Shown: positions 1-6,781 of the stretch, one piece after another
Numbering within the stretch: the first letter of the stretch is position 1
Layout: every line of letters begins with the position of its first letter
NCBI GenBank assembly: GCA_964358485.1
Contig: CAYHPY010000120.1
Location: 1 to 10,560, forward strand
Origin: CAYHPY01 sp964358485
GTDB lineage: Bacteria; Elusimicrobiota; Elusimicrobia; UBA1565; UBA9628
DNA: 10,560 nt
Reading direction: 5' to 3'
The notes under the pieces: model-generated
Database searches by the model: none
Seen by the model: only the letters and a program-made list of their open reading frames with translations
What the model was told of the DNA's origin: nothing
Translations under genes and position numbers: made by a program

Positions 1-21
1 GTGCTTGAGCTCGAGATCAGC

Positions 22-687
22 CTATTCCAGCTCCCCGAGCTGGGCGATCTCGGCCGGGGAATAGGCGGCCTGCGCGGGCCCGCGCCGGCCCAAAAGATAG
101 ACCGTCTTGATCCGGCTCTTGCGCAGGGCCTCCAGCGCGTAGTCCGCGATATCGGTGCCGGCCAGCTTCTCGGGGTCCTGGGCCAGGATCCGGGTCACGT
201 CCATGGCCACGTTGCCGATGCCGACCACGGCGGCGCTCTCCACGGAGAGGTCGAACTTCAGGTCCCGGTAATCCGGGTGGGCGTTGTACCAGCCCACGAA
301 GGCGGTGGCCGAAAAGCTCCCGGCCAGGTCCTCGCCCGGCACGCCCAGCTTCCGGTCGCTCTCGTTGCCGACGGCGTAGATCACCTGGTCATAGCGCTCC
401 CGCAGTTCGGCGGCGGAAACATCCCGGCCGAGCATGACGTTGCCGAAAAAGCGGAAAGAGGGATCGCCCGCGATGCGTTCGTACACCGCGACCACGCCCT
501 TGATCTTCTGATGATCGGGCGCCACGCCGCCCCGGACCAGGCCGTAGGGCGTCGGGAGGCGGTCGAACATGTCGATCTTGACCGCGAGCTCCTTCTGGCG
601 CAGGAGCGCCTCCGCGGCGTAAAAGGCCGAGGGTCCTGAACCGATGACCGCCACGCGGACAGGATTGCCTTGCTCTCCGAGTTTCAT
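22..687 (-). CDS. fprA: FprA-type ferredoxin/NADPH reductase, N-terminal half, ended by an in-frame TAG
   Basis: A flavoprotein of the FprA/adrenodoxin-reductase family, which passes electrons between NADPH and ferredoxin through FAD in the cytoplasm. The visible 221 residues hold the FAD-binding GSGPSAFYAA loop (16-25), LPTPYGLVRGGVAPDH (44-59), FRFFGNV (79-84), the ATG-like segment IYAVG (103-107), PGEDL (117-121), FVGWYNAHP (130-138), the NADP-site GIGNVAMD (156-163) and RRGPAQAAY (201-209). Family members are usually about 450 residues long, so only the first half is present. The frame stops at TAG (22-24), yet the seven codons beyond it are open and read ADLELKH, which continues the family pattern after GELE. 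The gene is therefore probably a nonsense-disrupted copy, or the TAG is an assembly error. Its ATG overlaps the PAP stop by 4 bases (ATGA). A strong GAGGAGG ribosome site lies 7 bases upstream inside PAP, which suggests translational coupling. Confidence 0.85.
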   Translation of the reverse strand: MKLGEQGNPVRVAVIGSGPSAFYAAEALLRQKELAVKIDMFDRLPTPYGLVRGGVAPDHQKIKGVVAVYERIAGDPSFRFFGNVMLGRDVSAAELRERYDQVIYAVGNESDRKLGVPGEDLAGSFSATAFVGWYNAHPDYRDLKFDLSVESAAVVGIGNVAMDVTRILAQDPEKLAGTDIADYALEALRKSRIKTVYLLGRRGPAQAAYSPAEIAQLGELE

Positions 688-2153
688 TGAAGCGCCTCCT
701 CAAGTTTTTCGCAGGCGGACCGCAGGACTTTCACCCGCGCCCACCGCTTGTCGTTCCCTTCCACCAGCACCCAGGGGGCCCAGGAGGTGCTGGTTTTTTC
801 GATCATGTCGCAGGCCCCGGCTTCGTAAGCCCCCCACTTGGCGCGGTTGCGCCAGTCTTCCTCGGTGATCTTGTACTGCTTGTAAGGCGTGGCTTGGCGT
901 TCCTTGAAACGCTTGAGCTGTTCCTCCTGGCTGATGGCCAGCCAGTACTTCACGATCACCACGCCGGATTCCGAAAGCTCCTCTTCGAAGGCGTTGATCT
1001 CACCGTAGGCCCGTTTCCAATCCTCGGGGCGGCAGAAGCCCTCCAGGCGCTCCACCAGCACCCGGCCGTACCAGGACCGGTCGTAAATGGTCACGCGCCC
1101 CAGGCGCGGCAGGCCCCGCCAGAAACGCCACAAATATGGCCGGGCGCGCTCCTCGTCGTTGGGCGCGGCGGTGGAAACCACGCGGCAGTTGCGCGCGTCC
1201 ATCGCCCGGGTCAGGCGCCGGATGGCGCCGCCCTTGCCGGCCGCGTCGGGGCCCTCGAAGACCAGGATCATGGAGCGGTCCTCGTCGCGCATCTTCCGGG
1301 AAAGCGTGTTGAAGCGCGCCTGCAAATCCTCGATCAGCTTGTCGGATTCGGCTTCCTTCAGGCGCAAGGAAAGGTCCAGGCTGCGGATCGGATTGACCCG
1401 CTTGGGCTTGGGAAGGTCCCCCTTGGCGGGCCGTTCGGCGGGCGGTTGGGCCAGGCGGTCGGTCATCGCCTTGAGGACCATCTTCATGGCGGCCAGCTTG
1501 GTGTAGCGGAAATCGGCGGCTTCCACCAGGTTCCACGGGGCATGGGCGGTGGAGGTTTTGAGCACCGCCCGCTCACAGATCTTGCGGAAGCGGTCATAAC
1601 GGCCGGCGAATTCCCAATCCTTTTTAGTGACTCTCCAACGCGTGTCCGGATCCTTCTCCAACTCCTTGAGGCGTTTGCGCTGCTGGGCCCTGGTCAGATG
1701 CAGCCAGAGCTTGACCAGCAGAACGCCTTCGTTGGCCAGCATTTTTTCAAAATCCACGATCCGGTCCAGGTCCCGGTCGAGCGCGGCTTTCCCGGAATCC
1801 CGAAAGGCGCGGTGGACGATGGGATCGGTGTACCAGGAGCCCAAAAGGATGGCGGCTTTGCCCTTCGGGGGCAGGAGGCGCCAAAAACGCCAAAAACGGG
1901 GGCGTTCGCGCTCCTCATCAGATGGCTCGCCCAGGGCGTGGACCTCGATTCCTCGGGGATCGAGCCATTCCAGCATCAAGTCCACCAAGGTGGCCCGGCC
2001 GGCGCCCTCCACTCCCCCGACCAGGATGATCAGCGAGAAATCGGCCTTCGCCAGGGCAGACTGGGCTTTGAGGAGCTTCTCCCGAAGGGAGATGGACTCT
2101 TTTTTGAAAGCTTCCTTCGAAATCCGGTTCCCCAGCTCGACAGTTTCAAACAT
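684..2153 (-). CDS. pap: Polyphosphate:AMP phosphotransferase (two-domain PPK2)
   Basis: Transfers phosphate from polyphosphate to AMP to give ADP (class II PPK2), in the cytoplasm. At 489 residues it matches the usual length of the two-domain form. The N-terminal PPK2 domain (about 22-235) has a decayed P-loop, GGVEGAGRA (46-54), with Arg where the Walker A lysine should be. Its second motif reads LGSWYTD (104-110). The C-terminal domain (about 255-487) is intact: GPDAAGKGG (301-309), APNDEERARP (330-339), WRFWRGLP (342-349) and YDRSWYGR (357-364). Catalysis therefore probably rests with the C-terminal domain, while the N-terminal one may be structural or bind polyP. The ATG directly follows the sixA-like TGA, and GGAAG lies just upstream. 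The end overlaps the reductase start by 4 bases. The identification is firm; specificity for AMP over ADP is inferred from the two-domain architecture. Confidence 0.93.
   Translation of the reverse strand: MFETVELGNRISKEAFKKESISLREKLLKAQSALAKADFSLIILVGGVEGAGRATLVDLMLEWLDPRGIEVHALGEPSDEERERPRFWRFWRLLPPKGKAAILLGSWYTDPIVHRAFRDSGKAALDRDLDRIVDFEKMLANEGVLLVKLWLHLTRAQQRKRLKELEKDPDTRWRVTKKDWEFAGRYDRFRKICERAVLKTSTAHAPWNLVEAADFRYTKLAAMKMVLKAMTDRLAQPPAERPAKGDLPKPKRVNPIRSLDLSLRLKEAESDKLIEDLQARFNTLSRKMRDEDRSMILVFEGPDAAGKGGAIRRLTRAMDARNCRVVSTAAPNDEERARPYLWRFWRGLPRLGRVTIYDRSWYGRVLVERLEGFCRPEDWKRAYGEINAFEEELSESGVVIVKYWLAISQEEQLKRFKERQATPYKQYKITEEDWRNRAKWGAYEAGACDMIEKTSTSWAPWVLVEGNDKRWARVKVLRSACEKLEEALQ
695..701 (-). 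promoter_or_regulatory. Strong ribosome binding site for the FprA-type reductase
   Basis: GAGGAGG on the minus strand, 7 bases before the ATG at 687. It lies inside the PAP coding sequence and fixes the reductase start. It shows that internal operon genes here use classical Shine-Dalgarno initiation, unlike the promoter-proximal genes. Confidence 0.75.
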
Positions 2154-2657
2154 TCAATCTTCCAACCCCCGAAGCTGGCTAGGTTGCAACAACCATGCCA
2201 ATTTAGCTGCTCCCGCCTTCGGGACCCCATGAAATTCCAGGAGGCAGGCGCCGGCCTTGCCCAGCTCGAACCAGGGCTCGGCCTTTCCGGTCAGAAACCA
2301 ACCGGCCAACGTCCCCAACGCCGGCTCATGGCCGACCAGCGCGACTAAATTCGGGGATTTTTCAACGAGCCAAAGGAGGATTTCCTCGCGGTCCCCTTTC
2401 GGGCTCAAATCCTCGACCCGGGAGGGCCGGAGACCTCCGTAAACCTTCGCGAGAATCTCCGCGGTCTGTCGGGCGCGGGTCAGGGGGCTGGTCGCGATCA
2501 TGTCCAACTCGGGAACGAGGGCCCGCAGGCCCTTGGCGCTCCGGGCGGTCTTGCGTTTCCCCTTCGAGGTCAGGGGGCGCTTATCATCAGGACGGCCGGT
2601 TTTGGCGAAGTCCGCCCGATCCCCGGCCAGGCCGTGGCGAAAAAATAGGATTCGCAC
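2154..2657 (-). CDS. sixA: SixA-like phosphohistidine phosphatase
   Basis: A short histidine phosphatase of the SixA type, 167 residues (E. coli SixA is about 160), likely cytoplasmic. SixA enzymes remove phosphate from phosphohistidine on proteins. The RHG motif is at 7-9 with catalytic His8, TSPLTRARQTA at 56-66 supplies the phosphate-binding arginines, and VGHEP at 108-112 carries the second catalytic histidine, His110. The start is GTG: the RHG motif begins only six residues later, as in the family, and a promoter -10 box sits 8 bases upstream, leaving no room for an earlier start. It is the first gene of the operon with PAP (TGA directly followed by ATG) and the reductase. Next to PPK1, PAP and NDK, its target could be a phosphohistidine on one of these enzymes, but that is inference; a small-molecule phosphatase role is also possible. 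Confidence 0.9.
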   Translation of the reverse strand: MRILFFRHGLAGDRADFAKTGRPDDKRPLTSKGKRKTARSAKGLRALVPELDMIATSPLTRARQTAEILAKVYGGLRPSRVEDLSPKGDREEILLWLVEKSPNLVALVGHEPALGTLAGWFLTGKAEPWFELGKAGACLLEFHGVPKAGAAKLAWLLQPSQLRGLED

Positions 2658-2665
2658 CGGGACGG

Positions 2666-2695
2666 ATTTTACAATAGTCCGGGGGGACCTGTCAG
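2666..2695 (-). promoter_or_regulatory. Promoter of the sixA-PAP-reductase operon, probably leaderless
   Basis: Minus-strand -35 CTGACA (2690-2695, five of six consensus bases), 18-base spacer, -10 TAAAAT (2666-2671). The GTG start is only 8 bases past the -10 box, so transcription should begin at or within about two bases of the start codon. No Shine-Dalgarno sequence lies in those 8 bases (CCGTCCCG). A 9-base palindrome, CCTG-T-CAGG (2688-2696), covers the -35 box and might be an operator half or chance. Confidence 0.6.
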
Positions 2696-2716
2696 GCGGC
2701 GGCCAGGCCCGGCGGC

Positions 2717-3580
2717 TCAGGCGGGGGCGGTTAGTCCCAACTGCTGGGCCCGGGCCGACAACTGGTAGGCCAGGACCGCGGCTTCCCCTAGGATGGACCC
2801 GGGAAGATCGGCCGCGCGCGCGACCGCCGGAAGATCCGCCCGGATGTGCCCGCTGTCGATCTCGGCCGCCCCGGAGGTGCTCTTGAGGAACTTCAGGATC
2901 GTCCGGCGGAGTTCATCGGCCTGAAGCAGCGCCGACCGGGAGCGAGGGTCGTCGGAATCGATCGAGAGGTCCTTCTCGAAATCGCCCGTCAACGCCCCGT
3001 CCCCTCCGCGGCGACGGATTTTGAGGCCGAAATTCAAGCTTCTGGGAAGTTCGGCGACCACCGTGACCTTGGCGCCGGCGGCCCGGTCGTAGTAGACCAC
3101 CACCACGCCGATTTCGCCCAAAGGGGTCGGGCCGAAACCCAATTCCTCGAAGCGCGTGGCCTGGGGAAAGCGCTTGAACAGCTCCCCGTCCCGGGCGCCC
3201 GAACTGACCCGCGGGACCCCGCTAAGAATCCCCGACTCGCGGCGGAAACCGTAGGCCATGCCCGCGCAGACTCCGATGGTGACCAAGGGAAGGACCGTCA
3301 TCCAACGCTGACCCCAAATGACGGCCAGCACGCCCAAGCCCGCGCTCACCAGAACTCCCAGGACCCCGCCCGCGACCGCCGGGGCGGAGGTTTTCTCGCC
3401 CCAGACGCGGTCATGGATCAAGCCCAGGACCGCCAGCAGGGAAACGAACCACGACCCGACCAGGAGCAAAGTGGTAATCAGGGCCGGGAGCCCCTGCTGG
3501 GTCAAAAACTCCGGTTCCCGGCGCAACGCCAGGGGGATGAACATCGCCCCCGCCGCCGCGCCGGCTATCAAGGACCGCAC
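2717..3580 (-). CDS. Four-helix membrane protein of unknown function
   Basis: I do not recognise this 287-residue protein. The N-terminal third is hydrophobic, with likely membrane segments at about 3-19, 33-55, 67-89 and 94-111, followed by a soluble domain (about 112-287) rich in charged residues. That domain contains the strand-like stretch IGVVVVYY and later LPRSLNFGLKIRR, then a G-D-F-x-K-D-L-x-I-x-x-D-D segment. This loosely recalls membrane-anchored DUF families in which a short alpha/beta domain follows the helices; I cannot name one. The GTG at 3580 is chosen because a consensus promoter places the transcription start on it. An in-frame ATG at 3643 would add 21 non-membrane residues, but it lies upstream of the promoter's -35 box and overlaps the ppk1 ATG on the other strand (CATG). 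It is divergent from ppk1 and lies 59 bases before sixA on the same strand, so a link to polyphosphate physiology is possible but unproven. Confidence 0.75.
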   Translation of the reverse strand: MRSLIAGAAAGAMFIPLALRREPEFLTQQGLPALITTLLLVGSWFVSLLAVLGLIHDRVWGEKTSAPAVAGGVLGVLVSAGLGVLAVIWGQRWMTVLPLVTIGVCAGMAYGFRRESGILSGVPRVSSGARDGELFKRFPQATRFEELGFGPTPLGEIGVVVVYYDRAAGAKVTVVAELPRSLNFGLKIRRRGGDGALTGDFEKDLSIDSDDPRSRSALLQADELRRTILKFLKSTSGAAEIDSGHIRADLPAVARAADLPGSILGEAAVLAYQLSARAQQLGLTAPA

Positions 3581-3586
3581 CCGCCA

Positions 3587-3615
3587 AGGGTAACACGGGC
3601 CGCCTTCCGTGTCAA
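3587..3615 (-). promoter_or_regulatory. Sigma70-type promoter of the membrane-protein gene, leaderless
   Basis: Minus-strand -35 TTGACA (3610-3615, perfect consensus), exactly 17 bases, -10 TACCCT (3587-3592) preceded by TGT (an extended -10). Six bases (TGGCGG) separate the -10 from GTG, so the expected +1 is the first base of the start codon (3580). Its -35 region overlaps that of the ppk1 promoter on the other strand. Confidence 0.7.
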
Positions 3616-3633
3616 TGCCCGGAATGCTAAAAT
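3605..3633 (+). promoter_or_regulatory. Extended -10 promoter of ppk1, probably leaderless
   Basis: TGC-TAAAAT (3625-3633) forms an extended -10 box. With a 17-base spacer the -35 would be TTCCGT (3605-3610), a poor match, so the extended -10 would carry recognition or an activator may be needed. The ATG at 3642 follows 8 bases later (AGCCGCCC) with no Shine-Dalgarno sequence. The first purine near the predicted +1 is the A of ATG. Confidence 0.55.
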
Positions 3634-3641
3634 AGCCGCCC

Positions 3642-5804
3642 ATGGCCCGAGCCCGACCTTCCGCCTCCTGGGTGCCCTTCCGCCTCGACGGCGGGGTATT
3701 GGCCGCGCCCGCCCCGCCCTTGGGGGCGTTCTCCATCGAGAGGCTCTTCAACCGGGACCTGAGCTGGCTGAGCTTCAACGACCGCGTGCTGGGAGAAGCC
3801 GCCGACGAGACCGTCCCCCCCATGGAGCGCCTGCGTTTCGCGGCCATCGTCAGCTCCAATCTCGACGAATTTTTCATGATCCGGGTGGCCGAACTGGCCC
3901 GCCTGGCCCGGCGTTTCCCCAACCGGCCCCTGAGCGGAGGTCTGACCGCGGCCCAGCTCCAAGCCCAAATCCGGGAGCATTCCATCCGCCAGAAGGCCCG
4001 GCAAGCCGAGGTGCTCTCGGAAATTCTCGCCGCCCTGCGCCGCAAGGGCATCCAGATTTTGACCGAATTCTGGCAGAGATCCTCGATCGACGGGGAAATT
4101 CGAGCCTCCCTGCCGGAGATCAAGTACGTCCTGCGGCGGGCGGCCGAGCCCCCGCCGGTTCTGCAAAGCGAGCGCATCCATGTGTTCGTGCGCTTCCCCG
4201 GCGAGTACGCCATCCTCACCATCCAGGAGCGCGAGGCGCGCCTAATGGCCCTGTCCCCTTTGGGCAAAACCCAGCGCTTCGCCCTGGCGGAGCGCTGGCT
4301 CAGCGACCGCGCCCAGGACCTGTTCCCGGGCCGCGAGGTCGTCGAGGCCTTCCCGTTCAAGATCATCCGGGACGCCGACCTCCGCTACCGGCCCGACGAC
4401 GAGGAATCCCTGGAACAGCAGGTGGTGCAGGGCGTGCTCAAGCGCAAGAAGGCGCGGATCGTGCGCCTGGAGGTGGACGCCCCGTCCTACTCCGAGGGGG
4501 CCTTGTTTTTGGCCTCCGCCCTGCGCCTGGACTCGGCGGCCCTATATCGCTTCGACCTGCCGCTGGACCTGCGGACTCTCTCGCGCATCTACTCCGCCCG
4601 GGCCGGACGGAAACTGCGCTACCCTCGCGTGCGCCCTCAATTTCCCCCGCCGTTGGAAAAGGCCCGCTGGGCTTTCGACGCCCTAAAACAGCAGGACATC
4701 CTCCTCCACCATCCCTACGATTCCTTCGACGCCGTGGTCCAATTCATCAAGGATGCCGCCCGCGACCCCAAGGTGACCCGGATCTATCACGCGATGTATC
4801 GCACCAGCCGGGAATCCCCCGTGTTGGCCGCTCTCAAGGAAGCCGTGCGCCGCGGCAAGAAGGTCACAGCCTACGTGGAGATCAAAGCGCGCTTCGACGA
4901 GCTCAACAACGTCCGCTGGGCCGAGGAGCTTCGCAAAGCGGGGGTGCGCGTGGTCCGCCCCCTCGGGGGCTATAAGGTCCACAGCAAGGTCACCCAGGTC
5001 TTTCGGCTGGAGGACGGCGTTGAGCGCTCCTACGCCCATCTCGGGACCGGAAACTACCACCCGGCCACCGCCCGCCTCTACACCGACCTGAGCCTCATGA
5101 CCGCCGACCCCGTGATCGGCGAGGATTTGGGCCTGTATTTCTCGATGTTGGAAAAACGAAAGGTGCCCTCGGGAATGAAGGAGCTCTTGGCCGCGCCCGG
5201 CAACCTGCAGTCTCAGATGGTCCGCCTCATTAAGGAGGAAACCCGGATCCAACGGGAGGGCGGCAAAGGCCGGATCATCGGGAAGATGAACGCCCTCCTC
5301 GACCCCGGCGTCATCGAGGCCCTCTATGAAGCCTCCACCGCCGGAGTGCAGGTGGACCTCATGGTCCGGGGCATCTGCGCCCTGCGGCCGGGCCTCAAGG
5401 GGCTCAGCGAGAACATCCGCGTGGTCAGCGTCGTGGACCGGTTTTTGGAGCACAGCCGGATCTATTATTTCGGGGGCGGCGGGGAGGAAAAGGTCTACCT
5501 GTCCAGCGCCGACTGGATGCCCCGCAATTTCTACGCGCGCTTCGAAACCGCCTTCCCGATCAAGGACCCCAACCTGCGGGGCTACATTCGGGACGTCATC
5601 CTGGCTCAAGGCTTGGCCGACAACATGAAGGCCTGGACCCTCAAGCCCGACGGCCTCTACGCGCGGGTGCCGCCGCCCAAGCCGGGCAAGGAATTGCGGT
5701 CCCAGTTCCTGTTTGAGGCCCTGGCGTTGAACGGCTACCAGAAAACGGCGCTGGAGCACCGGCCCGCCGCGGCAAGCCCGGTCAAGCTTCCCCAGGCGGC
5801 CTAA
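3642..5804 (+). CDS. ppk1: Polyphosphate kinase PPK1
   Basis: Reversibly transfers the ATP gamma-phosphate to polyphosphate through a phosphohistidine intermediate; usually membrane-associated or cytoplasmic. At 720 residues it is close to the usual 690-720. The N domain begins with NRDLSWLSFNDRVL (about 37-50) and contains SSNLDEFFMIRVAEL (71-85). The two C-terminal PLD-like domains hold His447 in YKVHSKV (the E. coli His435 autophosphorylation site), His466 in AHLGTGNY (E. coli His454, same 19-residue spacing) and His604 in FLEHSRIYYF (E. coli His592). SSADWMPRN follows near 624. About 30 extra residues precede the first family motif; the ATG is favoured because a -10 box ends 8 bases before it. 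The gene ends with tandem TAA TAA, only 5 bases from the stop of the convergent phosphatase. It is divergent from the membrane-protein gene. All catalytic residues checked are intact. Confidence 0.97.
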   Translation: MARARPSASWVPFRLDGGVLAAPAPPLGAFSIERLFNRDLSWLSFNDRVLGEAADETVPPMERLRFAAIVSSNLDEFFMIRVAELARLARRFPNRPLSGGLTAAQLQAQIREHSIRQKARQAEVLSEILAALRRKGIQILTEFWQRSSIDGEIRASLPEIKYVLRRAAEPPPVLQSERIHVFVRFPGEYAILTIQEREARLMALSPLGKTQRFALAERWLSDRAQDLFPGREVVEAFPFKIIRDADLRYRPDDEESLEQQVVQGVLKRKKARIVRLEVDAPSYSEGALFLASALRLDSAALYRFDLPLDLRTLSRIYSARAGRKLRYPRVRPQFPPPLEKARWAFDALKQQDILLHHPYDSFDAVVQFIKDAARDPKVTRIYHAMYRTSRESPVLAALKEAVRRGKKVTAYVEIKARFDELNNVRWAEELRKAGVRVVRPLGGYKVHSKVTQVFRLEDGVERSYAHLGTGNYHPATARLYTDLSLMTADPVIGEDLGLYFSMLEKRKVPSGMKELLAAPGNLQSQMVRLIKEETRIQREGGKGRIIGKMNALLDPGVIEALYEASTAGVQVDLMVRGICALRPGLKGLSENIRVVSVVDRFLEHSRIYYFGGGGEEKVYLSSADWMPRNFYARFETAFPIKDPNLRGYIRDVILAQGLADNMKAWTLKPDGLYARVPPPKPGKELRSQFLFEALALNGYQKTALEHRPAAASPVKLPQAA

Positions 5805-5809
5805 TAAAT

Positions 5810-6781
5810 CTAGGGCCCGGCCACCTCGGGCAGGGGCTCGCCGCAACCGGCGCAGGAAAGCGGTTTGAGGCCGAGGAGCTTCTCCACCGTCGGCCGGATG
5901 TCCGAATGGCTGCGCGGAGGAACTTGGCCGAGGCGGCCGACCCCCTGGACGCCCGGCCCCCGGGCGTAGAGCCAAACGCGGGCGGCCCAAGGCCGCCCGC
6001 CATGACTCTTCCAGTCAGTTCCGTTCCCTCTGCCGTGGTCGGTCGTCAAAAGAATCGTCGTCCGTTTTCCGTACTCCCCCATCCCATCCAAAATCTTAAT
6101 CAACTCCTCAAACCATTCATCATACCGCCGCAACGCCGCCAGATACCCCGGATAATCCCCCGCGTGGCCCAAATCGTCCGCCTCGCCCAGGGAAATGAAA
6201 AGGAACCTGGGCCGTTCCTTTTGAAGGTACTCCATCGCGGCCGCCCAAGTCGGCGCGTCGGGACGGGATTTCCCGGCCGCGCCCGCGTCGACAAAGGTGG
6301 TCCCGGCGGAGTTCTCCACGGCCAAGGCGATTTTGATCCAGTTGGCCACGGTCGCGACCTTGGCCGGCGGAAGATTCAACTCGCGGGCCAGGCGCTGTGG
6401 GAAAGTCTCCACGCCGATCCTGGGACAGTCGTTGGAGAAACAAGGCTGGGGGAAGCCCGCCATGATGCTCTGATAGGCCGGAAGGCTCAGCGTCACGGGA
6501 TTGGAGACGCTCATCCGGCTGCCCAGAGCTTCGTCCCCGTAAACCGCGCCTTGCGCCGCGAGGGAGGACCAAAAACGGGGAAGCACCTCATTTTGGTCGG
6601 CGGCCGACAGGGACCCGTCGGGCCGATTCCCTAAAAATTCCTGCCGATGGATCCCGTCCCACATGACCAGGACGACATTGGCCCCGGCGCCGACTTCCGC
6701 CCCGGCCTCGGCCGGCGGGGCGGCGGGGACCTCGGCTGCGGCGAAAAACGCCGCCAAAGTCCAAACCGCGAGCAGGCTCAC
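5810..6781 (-). CDS. Exported alkaline-phosphatase-superfamily hydrolase
   Basis: A 323-residue member of the alkaline phosphatase/sulfatase/phosphodiesterase superfamily, which uses two metal ions to cleave phosphate or sulfate esters. The first 16 or so residues are a hydrophobic signal-like segment, followed by an Ala/Pro-rich linker, so it probably acts outside the cytoplasmic membrane. Candidate metal ligands are Asp42 (VMWDGI), Asp202 and His206 (EADDLGHAGDY), Asp248-His249 (TTDHGRG) and His260 or His292. The nucleophile should be a Ser or Thr in SNPVTLSLPAY (93-103). Four cysteines (114, 119, 310, 313) could form disulfides after export. The GTG start overlaps the CYTH stop by 4 bases (GTGA), so translation is coupled. 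The start region lacks the usual positive charges of a signal peptide, leaving the start slightly uncertain. It ends in TAG, with a second in-frame TAG 6 bases on. The substrate cannot be read from the sequence. Confidence 0.85.
   Translation of the reverse strand: MSLLAVWTLAAFFAAAEVPAAPPAEAGAEVGAGANVVLVMWDGIHRQEFLGNRPDGSLSAADQNEVLPRFWSSLAAQGAVYGDEALGSRMSVSNPVTLSLPAYQSIMAGFPQPCFSNDCPRIGVETFPQRLARELNLPPAKVATVANWIKIALAVENSAGTTFVDAGAAGKSRPDAPTWAAAMEYLQKERPRFLFISLGEADDLGHAGDYPGYLAALRRYDEWFEELIKILDGMGEYGKRTTILLTTDHGRGNGTDWKSHGGRPWAARVWLYARGPGVQGVGRLGQVPPRSHSDIRPTVEKLLGLKPLSCAGCGEPLPEVAGP

Noticed and set aside
22..24. Genome-wide reassignment of TAG as a sense codon
   Set aside because: The phosphatase gene ends naturally at TAG (5810-5812) with a second TAG behind it, so one internal TAG is better explained by mutation or error.
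2211..2224. A small hairpin, TCCCG-CCTT-CGGGA, as a terminator
   Set aside because: It lies inside the sixA coding sequence, has a short 5-base stem and no T-tract.
687..2348. A 553-codon open frame on the plus strand opposite PAP and sixA
   Set aside because: It mirrors the minus-strand genes in a GC-rich sequence, has no recognisable motif, and lies exactly over two well-identified enzymes.
3605..3620. A Pho box upstream of ppk1 (GTGTCAA resembles half of CTGTCAT)
   Set aside because: Only one half-site is present, no second copy lies 11 bases away, and it coincides with the reverse complement of the opposing TTGACA.
3581..4366. Extension of the membrane-protein frame upstream to a start opposite ppk1
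   Set aside because: The extra residues overlap ppk1 antisense, lack membrane character, and lie upstream of a consensus promoter that starts transcription at the GTG.
2846..4975. A 709-codon open frame on the plus strand running through the membrane-protein gene and into ppk1
   Set aside because: Its translation is low-complexity Pro/Arg/Gly text, it ignores the promoter region at 3581-3641, and overlaps PPK1, whose catalytic residues are all intact in another frame.
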